From contig CBDCME010000011.1 of the NCBI GenBank assembly GCA_965218865.1, positions 1 to 33,069 on the forward strand: 33,069 nucleotides of DNA, written 5' to 3'. A program made the translations under genes and the position numbers. Below, in pieces: positions 7,038-15,986 of this stretch (positions are counted from its first letter, which is position 1; the number at the start of each line of letters is the position of its first letter). Under the pieces are notes generated by a model. That model was not told the DNA's origin and made no database searches. It was given only the letters and a program-made list of their open reading frames with translations. Origin of the DNA: CBDCME01 sp965218865. GTDB taxonomy: Bacteria > Pseudomonadota > Alphaproteobacteria > JAAXGF01.

Positions 7038-8369
7038 ATGAATCGAATTTTTCACCGTCATGCGGGGATGTCCCCGCCGCTCGCCGTGCGGGGAGACGGC
7101 GTGTACGTGATCGACAACAAGGGAAAGCGTTACCTCGACGCCTCGGGAGGCGCCGCCATTTCCTGCCTAGGACACAGCGACCCGGAGGTCCGCCGAGCCA
7201 TCATCGCCCAGACCGAAAACCTATCCTTCGCTCATACGGCGTTCTTTTCCACTCCCGTGATGGAAGAACTCGCCGAGTGCTTAGTTCGCGAAGCTCCGGA
7301 AGGCCTCGACCGGGTATATTTCGTCAGCGGGGGATCGGAGGGAATCGAAGCCGCCCTGAAAATGGCGCGGCAATATTTCGTCGAGATCGGCCAACCGCAT
7401 CGGCAAACCTTCATCGCCCGGCGCCAGAGCTACCACGGCAGTACCCTGGGGGCCCTGGCGGTGAGCGGCAACGCGAGTCGCCGCGAACCCTTCGAGCCGC
7501 TCCTGGCCCTATGTCGTACGATCCCCCCGTGTTACGCCTATCGTGGCCAAGGGGACGCTGAAAGCGCCGAGGACTATGGCCGCCGTGTCGCCGACGAACT
7601 CGAAACCACGATTCTCGAGGCCGGCCCCGAAACGATCATCGCCTTCGTCGCCGAGACGGTGGTCGGGGCGACACTCGGCGCGGTCCCGGCCGTCGACGGT
7701 TATTTCCGGCGCCTGCGCGAGATCTGTGACCGCCACGCCATCCTCCTGATCCTCGACGAAGTCATGTGCGGAATGGGGCGTACCGGGAGCCTGTACGCCT
7801 GCGCGAGCGAACACGTCGTCCCCGACCTTCTTGTCGCCGCGAAGGGTCTTGGCGCCGGCTACCAGCCGATCGGGGCAGTGCTCGTCTCGGGGAGGATTTT
7901 CGAAACCATCCGCGGCGGCAGTGGATATTTCCGCCATGGACATTCCTTCATGGGCCACGCCACCGCCTGCGCGGCGGCCCTCGCCGTGCAAAAAACGATC
8001 AAGCAGCGCGACCTGTTGACGAACGTTCGCCGCCAAGGCGCCTATTTACGCGAACTGCTCGGGCAACGTTTCGGCCCTCACCCCCATGTCGGCGACATCC
8101 GCGGGCGCGGCCTGTTCTGGGGCCTGGAATTCGTCGCCGACCGGGCCGACAAGGAACCCTTCGACCCGGCGAAGCGTCTCCACGCCGTGATCAAGGCGAC
8201 CGCGATGGACCAGGGTCTCGTCTGCTACCCGGGCGGGGGCTGCGCCGACGGCGTCGCCGGCGATCACATCCTCATCGCCCCGCCCTTCATCGTAACCCGG
8301 GATCAGGTCGCGGAAATCGTCTTGGCTCTGGAGAAAGCCATCGAAACGGCCCTGGGACAAATCGCCTGA
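7038..8369 (+). CDS. Class III (omega-type) PLP aminotransferase
   Basis: A 443-residue fold-type I aminotransferase of the aspartate aminotransferase family class III. The cofactor-binding features are clear: the GGSEGIEAALKMARQY helix, the Asp motif LILDEVMCGMGRTG, and the Schiff-base lysine at residue 269 in AAKGLGAGYQPIGA. Members use amino donors such as beta-alanine, GABA, taurine or other omega-amino compounds, commonly with pyruvate or 2-oxoglutarate as acceptor. The exact substrate cannot be read from sequence. The gene is full length. It is followed immediately by a BKACE enzyme gene and then, past an insertion sequence, by a TRAP transporter, suggesting a catabolic role on an imported amino compound. 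A BioA-like role is less likely as no biotin genes are nearby. Confidence 0.9.
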   Translation: MNRIFHRHAGMSPPLAVRGDGVYVIDNKGKRYLDASGGAAISCLGHSDPEVRRAIIAQTENLSFAHTAFFSTPVMEELAECLVREAPEGLDRVYFVSGGSEGIEAALKMARQYFVEIGQPHRQTFIARRQSYHGSTLGALAVSGNASRREPFEPLLALCRTIPPCYAYRGQGDAESAEDYGRRVADELETTILEAGPETIIAFVAETVVGATLGAVPAVDGYFRRLREICDRHAILLILDEVMCGMGRTGSLYACASEHVVPDLLVAAKGLGAGYQPIGAVLVSGRIFETIRGGSGYFRHGHSFMGHATACAAALAVQKTIKQRDLLTNVRRQGAYLRELLGQRFGPHPHVGDIRGRGLFWGLEFVADRADKEPFDPAKRLHAVIKATAMDQGLVCYPGGGCADGVAGDHILIAPPFIVTRDQVAEIVLALEKAIETALGQIA

Positions 8370-8397
8370 TGGCGACTCCGGCCTGATGGCGACTCCA
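8364..8397 (+). repeat. 17-bp tandem duplication at the aminotransferase/BKACE junction
   Basis: The unit GCCTGATGGCGACTCC occurs at 8364-8379 and again at 8381-8396 with one base between, giving a 17-bp tandem repeat. Each unit carries a TGATGG stop/start overlap. The first copy therefore creates a five-codon mini-gene (MATPA) whose stop overlaps the true BKACE start in the second copy. Confidence 0.9.
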
Positions 8398-9216
8398 GAA
8401 TGGCCCCCACTGATTCTCGCGGTCGCGCCCAACGGAGCCCGCAAGAGCAAGGACGATCATCCGCGGCTCCCCATCACGGCGGACGAAATCGCCGACACGG
8501 CGGCGGCCTGCTGCGACGCCGGAGCGGCGATGATTCACCTCCACGTGCGCGACCGCGAGGGTCGGCACAGTCTGGAACCGCAAGCCTACCGAGAAGCAAT
8601 CGGCGCCATCCGGCGGCGTATCGGAGACGACCTCATCATTCAGGCGACAAGCGAATCCGCGGGCGTATATGGACCCCGGCGGCAAATGCAGATGGTCCGC
8701 GACCTGCGGCCCGAGGCGATTTCGCTGGCGCTGCGCGAAATTGTCCCGGACGCGGCCCACGAAACCGAGGCTGGAACATTTCTCGCCTGGTTGCGAGACG
8801 AGCGGATCATGCCCCAATTCATTATTTATACCGACGATGAGGTGGCTCGGTATCACGATCTTTGCCGCCGAGGAATCATTCCGGGCGAGGGCCATTTCCT
8901 CCTCTTCGTGCTCGGCCGTTACGGCGACGGGCGTGAATCGGATCCGCGCGAGATGCTGCCGCGCCTCGCCGCCCTGGATGGCAAGACGTGCTGGGCCGTC
9001 TGTGCATTCGGCCAGCGGGAGAGCGCATGCGTCGCGGCGGCCGCGACGCTCGGCGGGCACGCCAGGGTGGGGTTCGAAAACAATTGCCATCTCGGTGATG
9101 GTTCCCTCGCCCCGGACAATGCCGCCCTGGTTTCCCAGACCCGCGCCGTCGCCGATTCGATTGGACGCCAATTGGCGACCGCCGAGGTCGCGCGCGAAGT
9201 TCTCTCCGTCCGCTGA
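8386..9216 (+). CDS. BKACE-family beta-keto acid cleavage enzyme (3-keto-5-aminohexanoate cleavage-like, DUF849)
   Basis: The 276-residue TIM-barrel protein shows the zinc-site HxH in IHLHVRD (His51, His53) and the Glu of the C-terminal RVGFENN motif (Glu231). These match the metal ligands known for the lysine-fermentation enzyme Kce. BKACE enzymes condense a beta-keto acid with acetyl-CoA and split it to acetoacetate plus a new CoA ester. Many different keto acids serve as substrates across the family. The usual motif is GLEDN; this protein has GFENN, a variation near the active site. The preceding aminotransferase could generate or remove the amino group of the substrate, and the downstream TRAP system could import it. 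The start is set by the second half of a 17-bp duplication. Confidence 0.9.
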   Translation: MATPEWPPLILAVAPNGARKSKDDHPRLPITADEIADTAAACCDAGAAMIHLHVRDREGRHSLEPQAYREAIGAIRRRIGDDLIIQATSESAGVYGPRRQMQMVRDLRPEAISLALREIVPDAAHETEAGTFLAWLRDERIMPQFIIYTDDEVARYHDLCRRGIIPGEGHFLLFVLGRYGDGRESDPREMLPRLAALDGKTCWAVCAFGQRESACVAAAATLGGHARVGFENNCHLGDGSLAPDNAALVSQTRAVADSIGRQLATAEVAREVLSVR

Positions 9217-9262
9217 GCTGCGACCCAGGCATTTTCGTCCGACGGGAGGTCGGCACCAAGCC

Positions 9263-11342
9263 CAGGAACAATTTTTAGTCGCGGTTGAGGGTTCGGGATG
9301 AGTGGGATCGTGCTCGGTGCACGGGGTTCGGGGAGCCCCGAGCTTGCCTCGACGACGTCATGGGGACTGCTCGAAGCCACCGGACGGCGTTTTCGGATTC
9401 TACAGGCACACCGGTCCGCCCGCGCCGCTCGGCGGCACGTCCCGGTCCGGGGGAGAGGCGTGCTGTCTCAGGCGATGGGCGCGGTCATGATCGCGTCGAG
9501 GGCCTCCTGCGCCCGGGCGGCATAGTGCCGGTTGGCCTCGGGCAGATAACGGAAGCGTCCGTCGCAGCGCACGATGGCGATGGCCGCGTTGGTCAAGCAG
9601 GCGAGATTTCTGGGCAGGTGACGCACGTAGGCCCGGCATCGGTCTTCGTCGTAGGTGAAGTCGCGCACGTAGTGCAGGCGGTTCTCGATATGCCAGTGGT
9701 TGCGCACCAGTTCGAGCAACTCCTCGGGTCCGGCGCGCTCTGCGCCGAGCGAGGTGAGGCTCCAGGTCACCTTGATGCTGCGCTTGCCGGTCTTGAGGAT
9801 CTCGCGTTCGCGCTCGATGCGCATGGCCTGGCGTCGCCCGTGGAGGTTGGCGTAGCCGTCCCACTCGGCAGCGGAGAGGTCGACGACGGCGCAGCGTCGG
9901 CGCTCGATGCGGCCATGGCCCTTGTCGACGGTTTCGTGCCAGAGCGCATCGCTGAAGTCGATCGCCTTGAGGTCTTCGAAGATCATCTCCTGGTTGTCCT
10001 TGACCGCGCTCATCACGTAGTCGGCGCGACGCCCGAGCAGGCAGCGCGCGGTCTCGTGCTGAGCGTGCATCGCGTCCATGGTGACGATCCGGCCTGTGAG
10101 GTCGAGGCCGCTGGAGAGTTCGCGCACGGCCGGGATTTCGTTGCTCTTGCGGTCGACCTCGACCTGCCCGAGGACCACGCCGGTGTCGTGCTCGACCGCC
10201 GCCACCATCATCCTGCGCCCGTCTTCGGTCTGCTTCGAGGCGCCGCGCAGATCCTTTCCGTCCATGGCGACCGGCGCGTGCGCGCTGCCATGCTGGCCGG
10301 TCCACTGGCTAATCGCGTTGTCCAGGGTCTCTGGCGGCAGGGCGGTGAGGGTCTTGTGGAAGGTGGTGATCGCGGGCGGGGTGTAGCGCTGTTTGGAAGG
10401 GCTCCAGAACGCACCCACCGCCTCGAGCTGCTCCTGGGAGAGCAGGGCGGCGAACTGGGCGAACGCGTTCACCCCCCGGTATCCGGCAAGCCGGGCGGCG
10501 ACGGCGATCACCAGAATGGTGTTGAGCGCATAGCGCTTGCCCCGGGCATGGCGGTACTCGGGCACCTCACCCAGACACTCGAACAGGCTGCGCAGCCGGG
10601 GCGCGGCCATCGGCTCGGTGTGCTGCTCGGCGTTCCAGTGTGCCGGCATCCCGGTACGGCTCAGCGCCTCGGGGGCGCCGTCTGTCAGTCCGAACACGAA
10701 GACCTCCTTGGGCTGACCGTGGTGGCGCCAGCGCGCTGCCCCTCCGGGCTCACGGGCAAAGCCCCGCGTCAGCCCCAGAGAGCGCCAGTTCGACGCGCGG
10801 TAGCAGGTGCCGGCAAATCGCGAGACGTCCACGAACGTCTCCGCCAGAAGAGCCGGATATCCGTGCACCGCCTGGATGTCCTCAGACAGCCGCCGCAGGC
10901 TCAGCCCCAGCACACGGGAGGCCAGGTTCGGCACTCGGCCAGGCGTCAGAATGACGAAGCGCGAGTTGTTGGCGATCAGATGCAGACGCCGGAACTGCTG
11001 CTCGGCCGACCACCCGATCCAGCGATCACGCGCGCCCAGCTTGAACGCGCCGGGCTGCCAGCCGATCAGTGCGAGCCAGGTCTCGCCATGCACCGCGACA
11101 TGGCGCAGGCCCTTGCCGATGACGCCGTGGAACGCCAGGTAGTGGTGCTGCTCCACCAACCGGTCCCAGCGCCGGTGCTCCTGCGCGCCCCAGGTCGGAC
11201 GCACCGTGACCGCGCGCAAATCAATGGACGAATCCGAGACCGGCAGCGTCGCCATGACCGGCACACTGCCACACCGAGAATGAAATGGCCAGCGCCGCGA
11301 TCACCTCACCCTGATCACTGGGCGGACAAAAAACTAGCCCTG
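9263..11342 (-). mobile_element. ISAs1-type insertion sequence with DruA-fused transposase, 2,080 bp
   Basis: Ends are imperfect inverted repeats: CAGGAACAATTTTTAGTC from 9263 and, inverted, CAGGGCTAGTTTTTTGTC ending at 11342 (13 of 18 matching). The flanks are an exact 10-bp duplication, GCACCAAGCC, at 9253-9262 and 11343-11352, in the range typical for ISAs1. The element is unusually long for this family because its single gene carries an extra N-terminal domain. About 205 bp of non-coding sequence follow the gene. It separates the BKACE gene from the TRAP genes. Confidence 0.88.
9468..11255 (-). CDS. DruA-like (DUF4338) domain fused to ISAs1-family transposase
   Basis: A protein of about 595 residues. 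The N-terminal 200 residues match the DUF4338/DruA pattern: WDRLVEQHHYLAFHGVIGKG, then ARDRWIGWSAEQQFRRLHLI, ANNSRFVILTPGRVPNLASR and CYRASNWRSLGLTRGF. After a linker around residue 225 an ISAs1 (H-repeat) transposase follows, with KRYALNTILVIAVAARLAGY, the catalytic VAMDGKDLRGASK, the IVTMDAMHAQ acidic site, and WHIENRLHYVRDFTYDEDRC, which holds the catalytic Glu. DruA domains are known from the Druantia phage-defence system and from transposase neighbours. Here no druB-E partners exist, so the domain probably serves DNA binding or transposition. The start is uncertain: ATG 11255 is chosen over GTG 11264, and neither has a clear ribosome-binding site. No frameshift is seen. Confidence 0.85.
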   Translation of the reverse strand: MATLPVSDSSIDLRAVTVRPTWGAQEHRRWDRLVEQHHYLAFHGVIGKGLRHVAVHGETWLALIGWQPGAFKLGARDRWIGWSAEQQFRRLHLIANNSRFVILTPGRVPNLASRVLGLSLRRLSEDIQAVHGYPALLAETFVDVSRFAGTCYRASNWRSLGLTRGFAREPGGAARWRHHGQPKEVFVFGLTDGAPEALSRTGMPAHWNAEQHTEPMAAPRLRSLFECLGEVPEYRHARGKRYALNTILVIAVAARLAGYRGVNAFAQFAALLSQEQLEAVGAFWSPSKQRYTPPAITTFHKTLTALPPETLDNAISQWTGQHGSAHAPVAMDGKDLRGASKQTEDGRRMMVAAVEHDTGVVLGQVEVDRKSNEIPAVRELSSGLDLTGRIVTMDAMHAQHETARCLLGRRADYVMSAVKDNQEMIFEDLKAIDFSDALWHETVDKGHGRIERRRCAVVDLSAAEWDGYANLHGRRQAMRIEREREILKTGKRSIKVTWSLTSLGAERAGPEELLELVRNHWHIENRLHYVRDFTYDEDRCRAYVRHLPRNLACLTNAAIAIVRCDGRFRYLPEANRHYAARAQEALDAIMTAPIA

Positions 11343-11427
11343 GCACCAAGCCGATCGCGGCTTGTTGTCGCTACGGGCGCGTGGTATTATGTCGGCTGTG
11401 GCCCCGGGAATCGGGAGAGTCGATGTC

Positions 11428-12411
11428 ATGAAGGCAGCCACCGCGGCCTTGCTTGCGCTGGGGTTTTTGGTCGTGCCCCTTGCTGTCGCGCCGTTACCGG
11501 GCGCCGAAGCGGCGCCACAGTTCGTTACCATCGGCACCGGGGGCGTTACCGGCGTCTACTACCCGACCGGCGGCGCCATCTGTCGCCTCGTCAACAGAAA
11601 TCGGGCCGAGCACAACATTCGCTGCTCGGTGGAGAGCACGGGTGGTTCGATTTATAATTTGAATACGATCCGCCGCGGCGACCTGGACATGGGCGTGGTC
11701 CAATCGGACTGGCAGTACCACGCCTATCACGGCACCGACAAATTCGAACCCCAGGGGCCGTTTCCGGACCTGCGTTCGGTCTTTTCGGTCCATTCGGAGC
11801 CCTTCACCGTCGTCGCCCGCACGGATTCCGGTATCCGTCATGTTTCCGATCTCAAGGGGAAGCGTGTCAATATCGGCAATCCCGGTTCGGGACAGCGCGC
11901 GACCATGGAAGTCGTGATGCGGGCGCACGGCTGGACCCGAGACGACTTCGCCTTGATTTCCGAGCTCAAATCGGCCGAACAGTCGCGGGCGCTCTGCGAC
12001 AACAATATCGACGCCATGATATTCACGGTCGGGCATCCCTCCGGTTCGATCAAGGAAGCAACGACTTCCTGCGATTGCCTCGTCATCGCCGTGGACGGCC
12101 CCGAGATCGAGGCCCTCATCGCCGACCGCCCCTATTACCGCCGCGCCGTCATTCCGGGCGGCATGTACCGGGGCAGCGACGAAGACGTGCCCACTTTCGG
12201 AGTCGGCGCCACTTTCGTATCCTCGACGGCGACTCCGGCGGAAACCATTTATCAGGTGGTCAAGGCCGTGTTCGAGAATTTCGAGAAGTTCAAGGCATTG
12301 CATCCGGCCTTCGAAAATCTCACCGAGGAGGAAATGATCAGGGACGGGCTGACCGCGCCAACCCATGACGGCGCCACCCGCTACTACCGGGAAACCGGCC
12401 TGGTACCCTGA
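11428..12411 (+). CDS. TAXI-family TRAP transporter substrate-binding protein
   Basis: From ATG 11428 (GGGAGAG eight bases upstream) the protein is 327 residues with a Sec signal peptide of about 28 residues ending in AEA, so it is periplasmic. The mature start FVTIGTGGVTGVYYPTGGAI is diagnostic of the TAXI branch of TRAP binding proteins. A second conserved stretch, DLKGKRVNIGNPGSGQRATM, forms part of the ligand pocket. It captures an organic acid or amino acid and delivers it to the fused permease encoded 77 bases downstream. Glutamate-type ligands are known for some TAXI proteins, but the ligand here is not determined. An upstream in-frame ATG at 11362 would bury the signal peptide and is rejected. 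The gene begins 75 bases after the target duplication of the ISAs1-type element, so its original promoter may have been displaced. Confidence 0.92.
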   Translation: MKAATAALLALGFLVVPLAVAPLPGAEAAPQFVTIGTGGVTGVYYPTGGAICRLVNRNRAEHNIRCSVESTGGSIYNLNTIRRGDLDMGVVQSDWQYHAYHGTDKFEPQGPFPDLRSVFSVHSEPFTVVARTDSGIRHVSDLKGKRVNIGNPGSGQRATMEVVMRAHGWTRDDFALISELKSAEQSRALCDNNIDAMIFTVGHPSGSIKEATTSCDCLVIAVDGPEIEALIADRPYYRRAVIPGGMYRGSDEDVPTFGVGATFVSSTATPAETIYQVVKAVFENFEKFKALHPAFENLTEEEMIRDGLTAPTHDGATRYYRETGLVP

Positions 12412-12488
12412 TTCCCTTGCCACCGATCACGCCTTCGATTTCGCCACACGGCGGCGCGTTGCCGAACCGAGAGGCGTAAACCTGCGGC

Positions 12489-15062
12489 ATGTCCGATCGT
12501 GCGCATGACTCGTCCGCGAGCGGGGCGGAAGAACAACTCGCCCGGTCCAAAACCGGCCGTCGCGAACCAACCGGGGTATCGGCCTCGGCGCTCTTTGTCA
12601 TGCCGCTGCTGTGGTCGTGTTTTCAGCTTTGGTACGCCTCGCCGCTTCCCTTCATGTTCGATTTTCTGTTGCTCAACGATACCGAGGCCCGCTCGATCCA
12701 CCTCGGTTTCGCGATTTTTCTCGCCTTTCTGGCCTTCCCCGCCCTGAAGCGGTCGCCCCGCGATCGCATCCCCGCCCGGGACTGGCTTTTGGCCGCGATC
12801 GGCACCGCTTGCGCCGTGTATCTTTACGTTTTCTACGTCGATCTCGCGGAGCGGGCCGGGGCCCCCACCTGGCTCGACTTCTCGGTCGGGATCACCGGCA
12901 TGATCGTTTTGCTCGAAGCGACCCGGCGGGCCCTGGGCCCACCCTTGACCGTGGTGGCCACGGTATTCCTCGTCTATGCCTTCGCCGGCCCCTACATGCC
13001 CGATGTGATCGCCCACAAGGGCGCTTCCCTGAGCAAGGCGGTGTCCCACTACTGGCTGTCGACGGAAGGCGTTTTCGGCATCGCCGTGGGTGTATCGACC
13101 AGTTTCGTGTTCATGTTCGTGCTTTTCGGCGCCTTGCTCGAGAAGGCCGGAGCCGGCTCCTATTTTATCCGCGTCGCCTTCTCCCTGCTCGGCCACATGC
13201 GGGGCGGACCGGCAAAGGCGGCCGTGGTCGCTTCCGGAATGACGGGGATGGTCTCGGGGTCGTCGATCGCCAACGTCGTCACGACCGGCACCTTTACGAT
13301 CCCGCTGATGAAACGGGTCGGATTCTCTCCAGAAAAGGCGGGCGCCGTGGAAGTGGCGTCATCGACGAACGGTCAGCTGACCCCCCCGATCATGGGCGCC
13401 GCCGCCTTTCTGATGATCGAGTACGTCGGCATTTCCTATCTGGAAGTCATCAAGCACGCCGCGCTTCCGGCGCTGATTTCCTATATCGCGCTGATCTATA
13501 TCGTCCATCTCGAGGCCATGAAGGCCGACATTCGACCGCTTAGGCGCCGTCACGCGTCATCATTCAAGCGCAGCGCCACAACCCTGGTGACCACCGTCGC
13601 CGGGCTCGCCGTGGCCGGCGCGGCCCTTTATTTCGGAATCGCTTGGCTAAAAGCCGGACTCGGGAGCCTGGCGCCGTGGGTACTGGCCGCGCTGGCGATG
13701 ATCGCTTACATCGGCACGCTCTGGTACGGCGCCAGTCAAGGTCCCCTTGGCGACGATTTCGCGGACCCGACCCTCGAGACACCGCCGGATCCCGGACCGA
13801 CGATAAGATCGGGTCTGCATTACCTTCTGCCGGTCATCGTCCTGGTCTGGTGTCTGACGGTCGAACGCCTGTCGCCCGGTCTCTCGGCCTTTTGGGCGAC
13901 CCTGTTCATGATGTTCATCACCGTCACCCAACCGCCACTCCTCGCGATTCTTAAGGGCGGGAGATCGTTGGCTTCTGCCTTCGGCCAAGGGCTTCGCGAC
14001 CTCGTCGGCGGCCTCTCGAACGGGGCCTGCAACATGATAGGAATCGGCGTCGCCACCGCCGCCGCGGGCATCGTCGTCGGAACCGTGACCCTGACCGGGA
14101 TCGGTTTGGTGATGACCGAGTTCGTCGAGTTCATCTCCGGCGGAATCCTGATTCTCATATTGCTTTTCACGGCCTTGATCAGCCTCGTGCTCGGAATGGG
14201 ATTGCCCACGACCGCCAATTATATCGTCGTCTCGACCTTGATGGCGCCGGTGATCGTCGAGTTGGGGGCCCAAAACGGACTCATCGTCCCGCTCATCGCG
14301 GTCCACATGTTCGTGTTCTATTTCGGAATCCTGGCCGACGATACGCCGCCCGTCGGCCTGGCCGCGTTCGCCGGCGCCGCGATTGCCCGGAGCGATCCCG
14401 TGAAAACCGGATTGCAGGGTTTCTTTTACGACATACGTACCGCGATCCTGCCCTTCATGTTCATTTTCAACACCCAACTCTTGCTCATCGGAATCGACCA
14501 TTGGTGGGAGCTCTTGCTGACGGTCGCCGGCGCCATCACCGCCATGCTCGCCTTCGCCGCGGCGACCCAGGGATTTTTCCTGGCCCGAAACCGGATCTGG
14601 GAAACCCTCCTCCTCCTGGTCGTCGCCTTCACCCTCTTGCGGCCGGGGTATTGGGTCGACCTCATCGTTCCGCCCTGGGAAACCATGGAACCCAAACGGG
14701 TGGTGCGAATCGCCGAGACGCTAGCGCCGGAGGCCGCGATCCGATTGCACGTCGAGGGCGAGACGATCGACGGCGATTATGTTCGAACCGTCGTGGCGTT
14801 GCCGCTGGGGCCGGCCGGCGATGGGATGGAACGGCTGCGGCACGGCGGAATCGCGGTGCGCCTCGACGAAGACGGACGGGTGGTGATCGAGAGCGTCAGG
14901 CTCGGAAGCGTCGCCGACAATTTTGGGGTCGATTTCGATTGGCTCGTCACCGCGATCGCATTGCCGGCCGAACAGCCCCCCAAACAGCTGATGTTCGTCC
15001 CGGCCATCCTTCTGCTTACCTTGGTCGCCGGCGGCCAATACATCCGCCGGAAAAAATCGTAA
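12489..15062 (+). CDS. TRAP transporter fused permease (4TM + 12TM), TAXI type
   Basis: An 857-residue membrane protein combining the small (DctQ-like) and large (DctM-like) TRAP subunits. Early helices surround PLLWSCFQLWYASPLPFMFD. The DctM core is marked by GSSIANVVTTGTFTIPLMKR and SSTNGQLTPPIMGAAAFLMI, and a second half by LVLGMGLPTTANYIVVSTLM and LADDTPPVGLAAFAG. Such fused permeases are the rule for TAXI systems and use a sodium or proton gradient. The last 120 residues include a soluble segment (VGLS-free, acidic, with ETLAPEAAIRLHVEG) before a final helix, a tail seen in several alphaproteobacterial TAXI permeases. It pairs with the binding protein just upstream. The frame is intact, and a group II intron remnant begins within about 50 bases of its stop. 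Confidence 0.92.
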   Translation: MSDRAHDSSASGAEEQLARSKTGRREPTGVSASALFVMPLLWSCFQLWYASPLPFMFDFLLLNDTEARSIHLGFAIFLAFLAFPALKRSPRDRIPARDWLLAAIGTACAVYLYVFYVDLAERAGAPTWLDFSVGITGMIVLLEATRRALGPPLTVVATVFLVYAFAGPYMPDVIAHKGASLSKAVSHYWLSTEGVFGIAVGVSTSFVFMFVLFGALLEKAGAGSYFIRVAFSLLGHMRGGPAKAAVVASGMTGMVSGSSIANVVTTGTFTIPLMKRVGFSPEKAGAVEVASSTNGQLTPPIMGAAAFLMIEYVGISYLEVIKHAALPALISYIALIYIVHLEAMKADIRPLRRRHASSFKRSATTLVTTVAGLAVAGAALYFGIAWLKAGLGSLAPWVLAALAMIAYIGTLWYGASQGPLGDDFADPTLETPPDPGPTIRSGLHYLLPVIVLVWCLTVERLSPGLSAFWATLFMMFITVTQPPLLAILKGGRSLASAFGQGLRDLVGGLSNGACNMIGIGVATAAAGIVVGTVTLTGIGLVMTEFVEFISGGILILILLFTALISLVLGMGLPTTANYIVVSTLMAPVIVELGAQNGLIVPLIAVHMFVFYFGILADDTPPVGLAAFAGAAIARSDPVKTGLQGFFYDIRTAILPFMFIFNTQLLLIGIDHWWELLLTVAGAITAMLAFAAATQGFFLARNRIWETLLLLVVAFTLLRPGYWVDLIVPPWETMEPKRVVRIAETLAPEAAIRLHVEGETIDGDYVRTVVALPLGPAGDGMERLRHGGIAVRLDEDGRVVIESVRLGSVADNFGVDFDWLVTAIALPAEQPPKQLMFVPAILLLTLVAGGQYIRRKKS

Positions 15063-15109
15063 CGAATTGAACGATAAATTTTGAACGCTTAGAAACACCC
15101 CCCGATTCA

Positions 15110-15967
15110 CCCCACATATCCGATAAACGGGTGCTCAAGCTCATCCGGGTGTTTCTCAATGCTGGGGTGATGGAAGACGGGTTGGTCCGTCCGGTGGAAG
15201 AGGGGACACCGCAAGGTAGCCCGCTTTCGCCCCTCTTGAGCAACCTCGTGCTCGACGACCTCGACAAGGAACTGGAGAGGAGGGGCCACCGCTTCTGCCG
15301 TTACGCGGACGACTGTAACATCTATGTTCGCAGCCACCGCGCCGGTGAACGGGTGATGGCTTCGGTGAGCCGGTTCCTGACCAAGAAGCTGCGGCTGAAG
15401 GTCAACGAAGCGAAGAGCGCGGTGGCACGACCGGAGGAGCGGAAGTTTCTTGGCTTCAGCATCTCGAATGATGGGAGCGAGAGGCGCATTGCGCCACCAG
15501 CCCTCAAGAAATTCAAGACGCGAATCCGGGAACTCACTTACCGAACACGTGGAAAATCTCTGCCGCGGGTGATCGAAGAGCTGAAGCCATACCTGATTGG
15601 ATGGCGCGGTTACTTCGGCTTCTGCCAGACCCCGCGTGTGCTCACCAACCTGGAAGCGTGGATTCGCCGAAGATTACGATCTTATCTTTGGCGGCAATGG
15701 CAGAACGGGCGTAACCGCTTCAGGGAGCTTCGCCGTCGCGGCGTCCCGAAGTTCAATGCAGCGGTCGCCGCCGGTTCACCAACGGGGTTTTAGCGCAGCC
15801 ACCCGGCGGTCCAAATGGCACTGCGCAACGCTTATTTCGATAAGCTCGGGCTCCCCCGGCTCTATGTCTCCGCTGAAAGCCCAACCCGATCGAACCGCCG
15901 TGGTACGTGACCCGTATGCCCGGTGGTGTGGGAGGGGCGGCGCCGCGAGGCGTCCCCCTATCCCGAT
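15110..15967 (+). mobile_element. 5'-truncated group II intron (3' half with maturase end and domains V-VI)
   Basis: The body of the reverse transcriptase gene begins mid-domain at about 15115, and no intron 5' end or domain I is visible upstream, where the permease gene ends. After the maturase remnant, about 15890-15930 folds like domain V of a bacterial intron: GAACCGCCGTGG on one side and CCGGTGGTGTGGGAGG closing it. A domain VI-like hairpin (GGGGCG/CGTCCCC) then carries the CTATCCCGAT end. The mismatches in domain V suggest decay. The intron cannot splice or move on its own. Confidence 0.75.
15115..15890 (+). pseudogene. ltrA: Group II intron reverse transcriptase/maturase, N-terminally truncated and frameshifted
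   Basis: Frame evidence starts before the first ATG at 15131: SDKRVLKLIRVFLNAGVMED aligns with the middle of the RT domain. The catalytic YADD box is present (RFCRYADDCNIYV), followed by KFLGFSISND and the maturase domain (YLIGWRGYFGFCQTP; LEAWIRRRLRSYLWRQW). The first four RT blocks are missing. The frame stops at 15793 after SPTGF, yet the next bases, read one frame over, give SHPAVQMALRNAYFDKLGLP, the normal family C-terminus, so a small deletion at about 15790 broke the end. The product would be inactive. Confidence 0.85.
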
Positions 15968-15986
15968 CAATGACCCGAAGGAGACT

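Noticed and set aside
9468..11255. A Druantia phage-defence locus
   Set aside because: Only a DruA-like domain is present, fused to a transposase inside an element with its own ends. No other Druantia genes are in the window.
9285..11657. A 790-codon open frame on the plus strand opposite the DruA-ISAs1 transposase
   Set aside because: It is antisense to a clearly recognisable protein, has no ribosome-binding site or family motifs, and exists because the GC-rich transposase gene lacks stops on the opposite strand.
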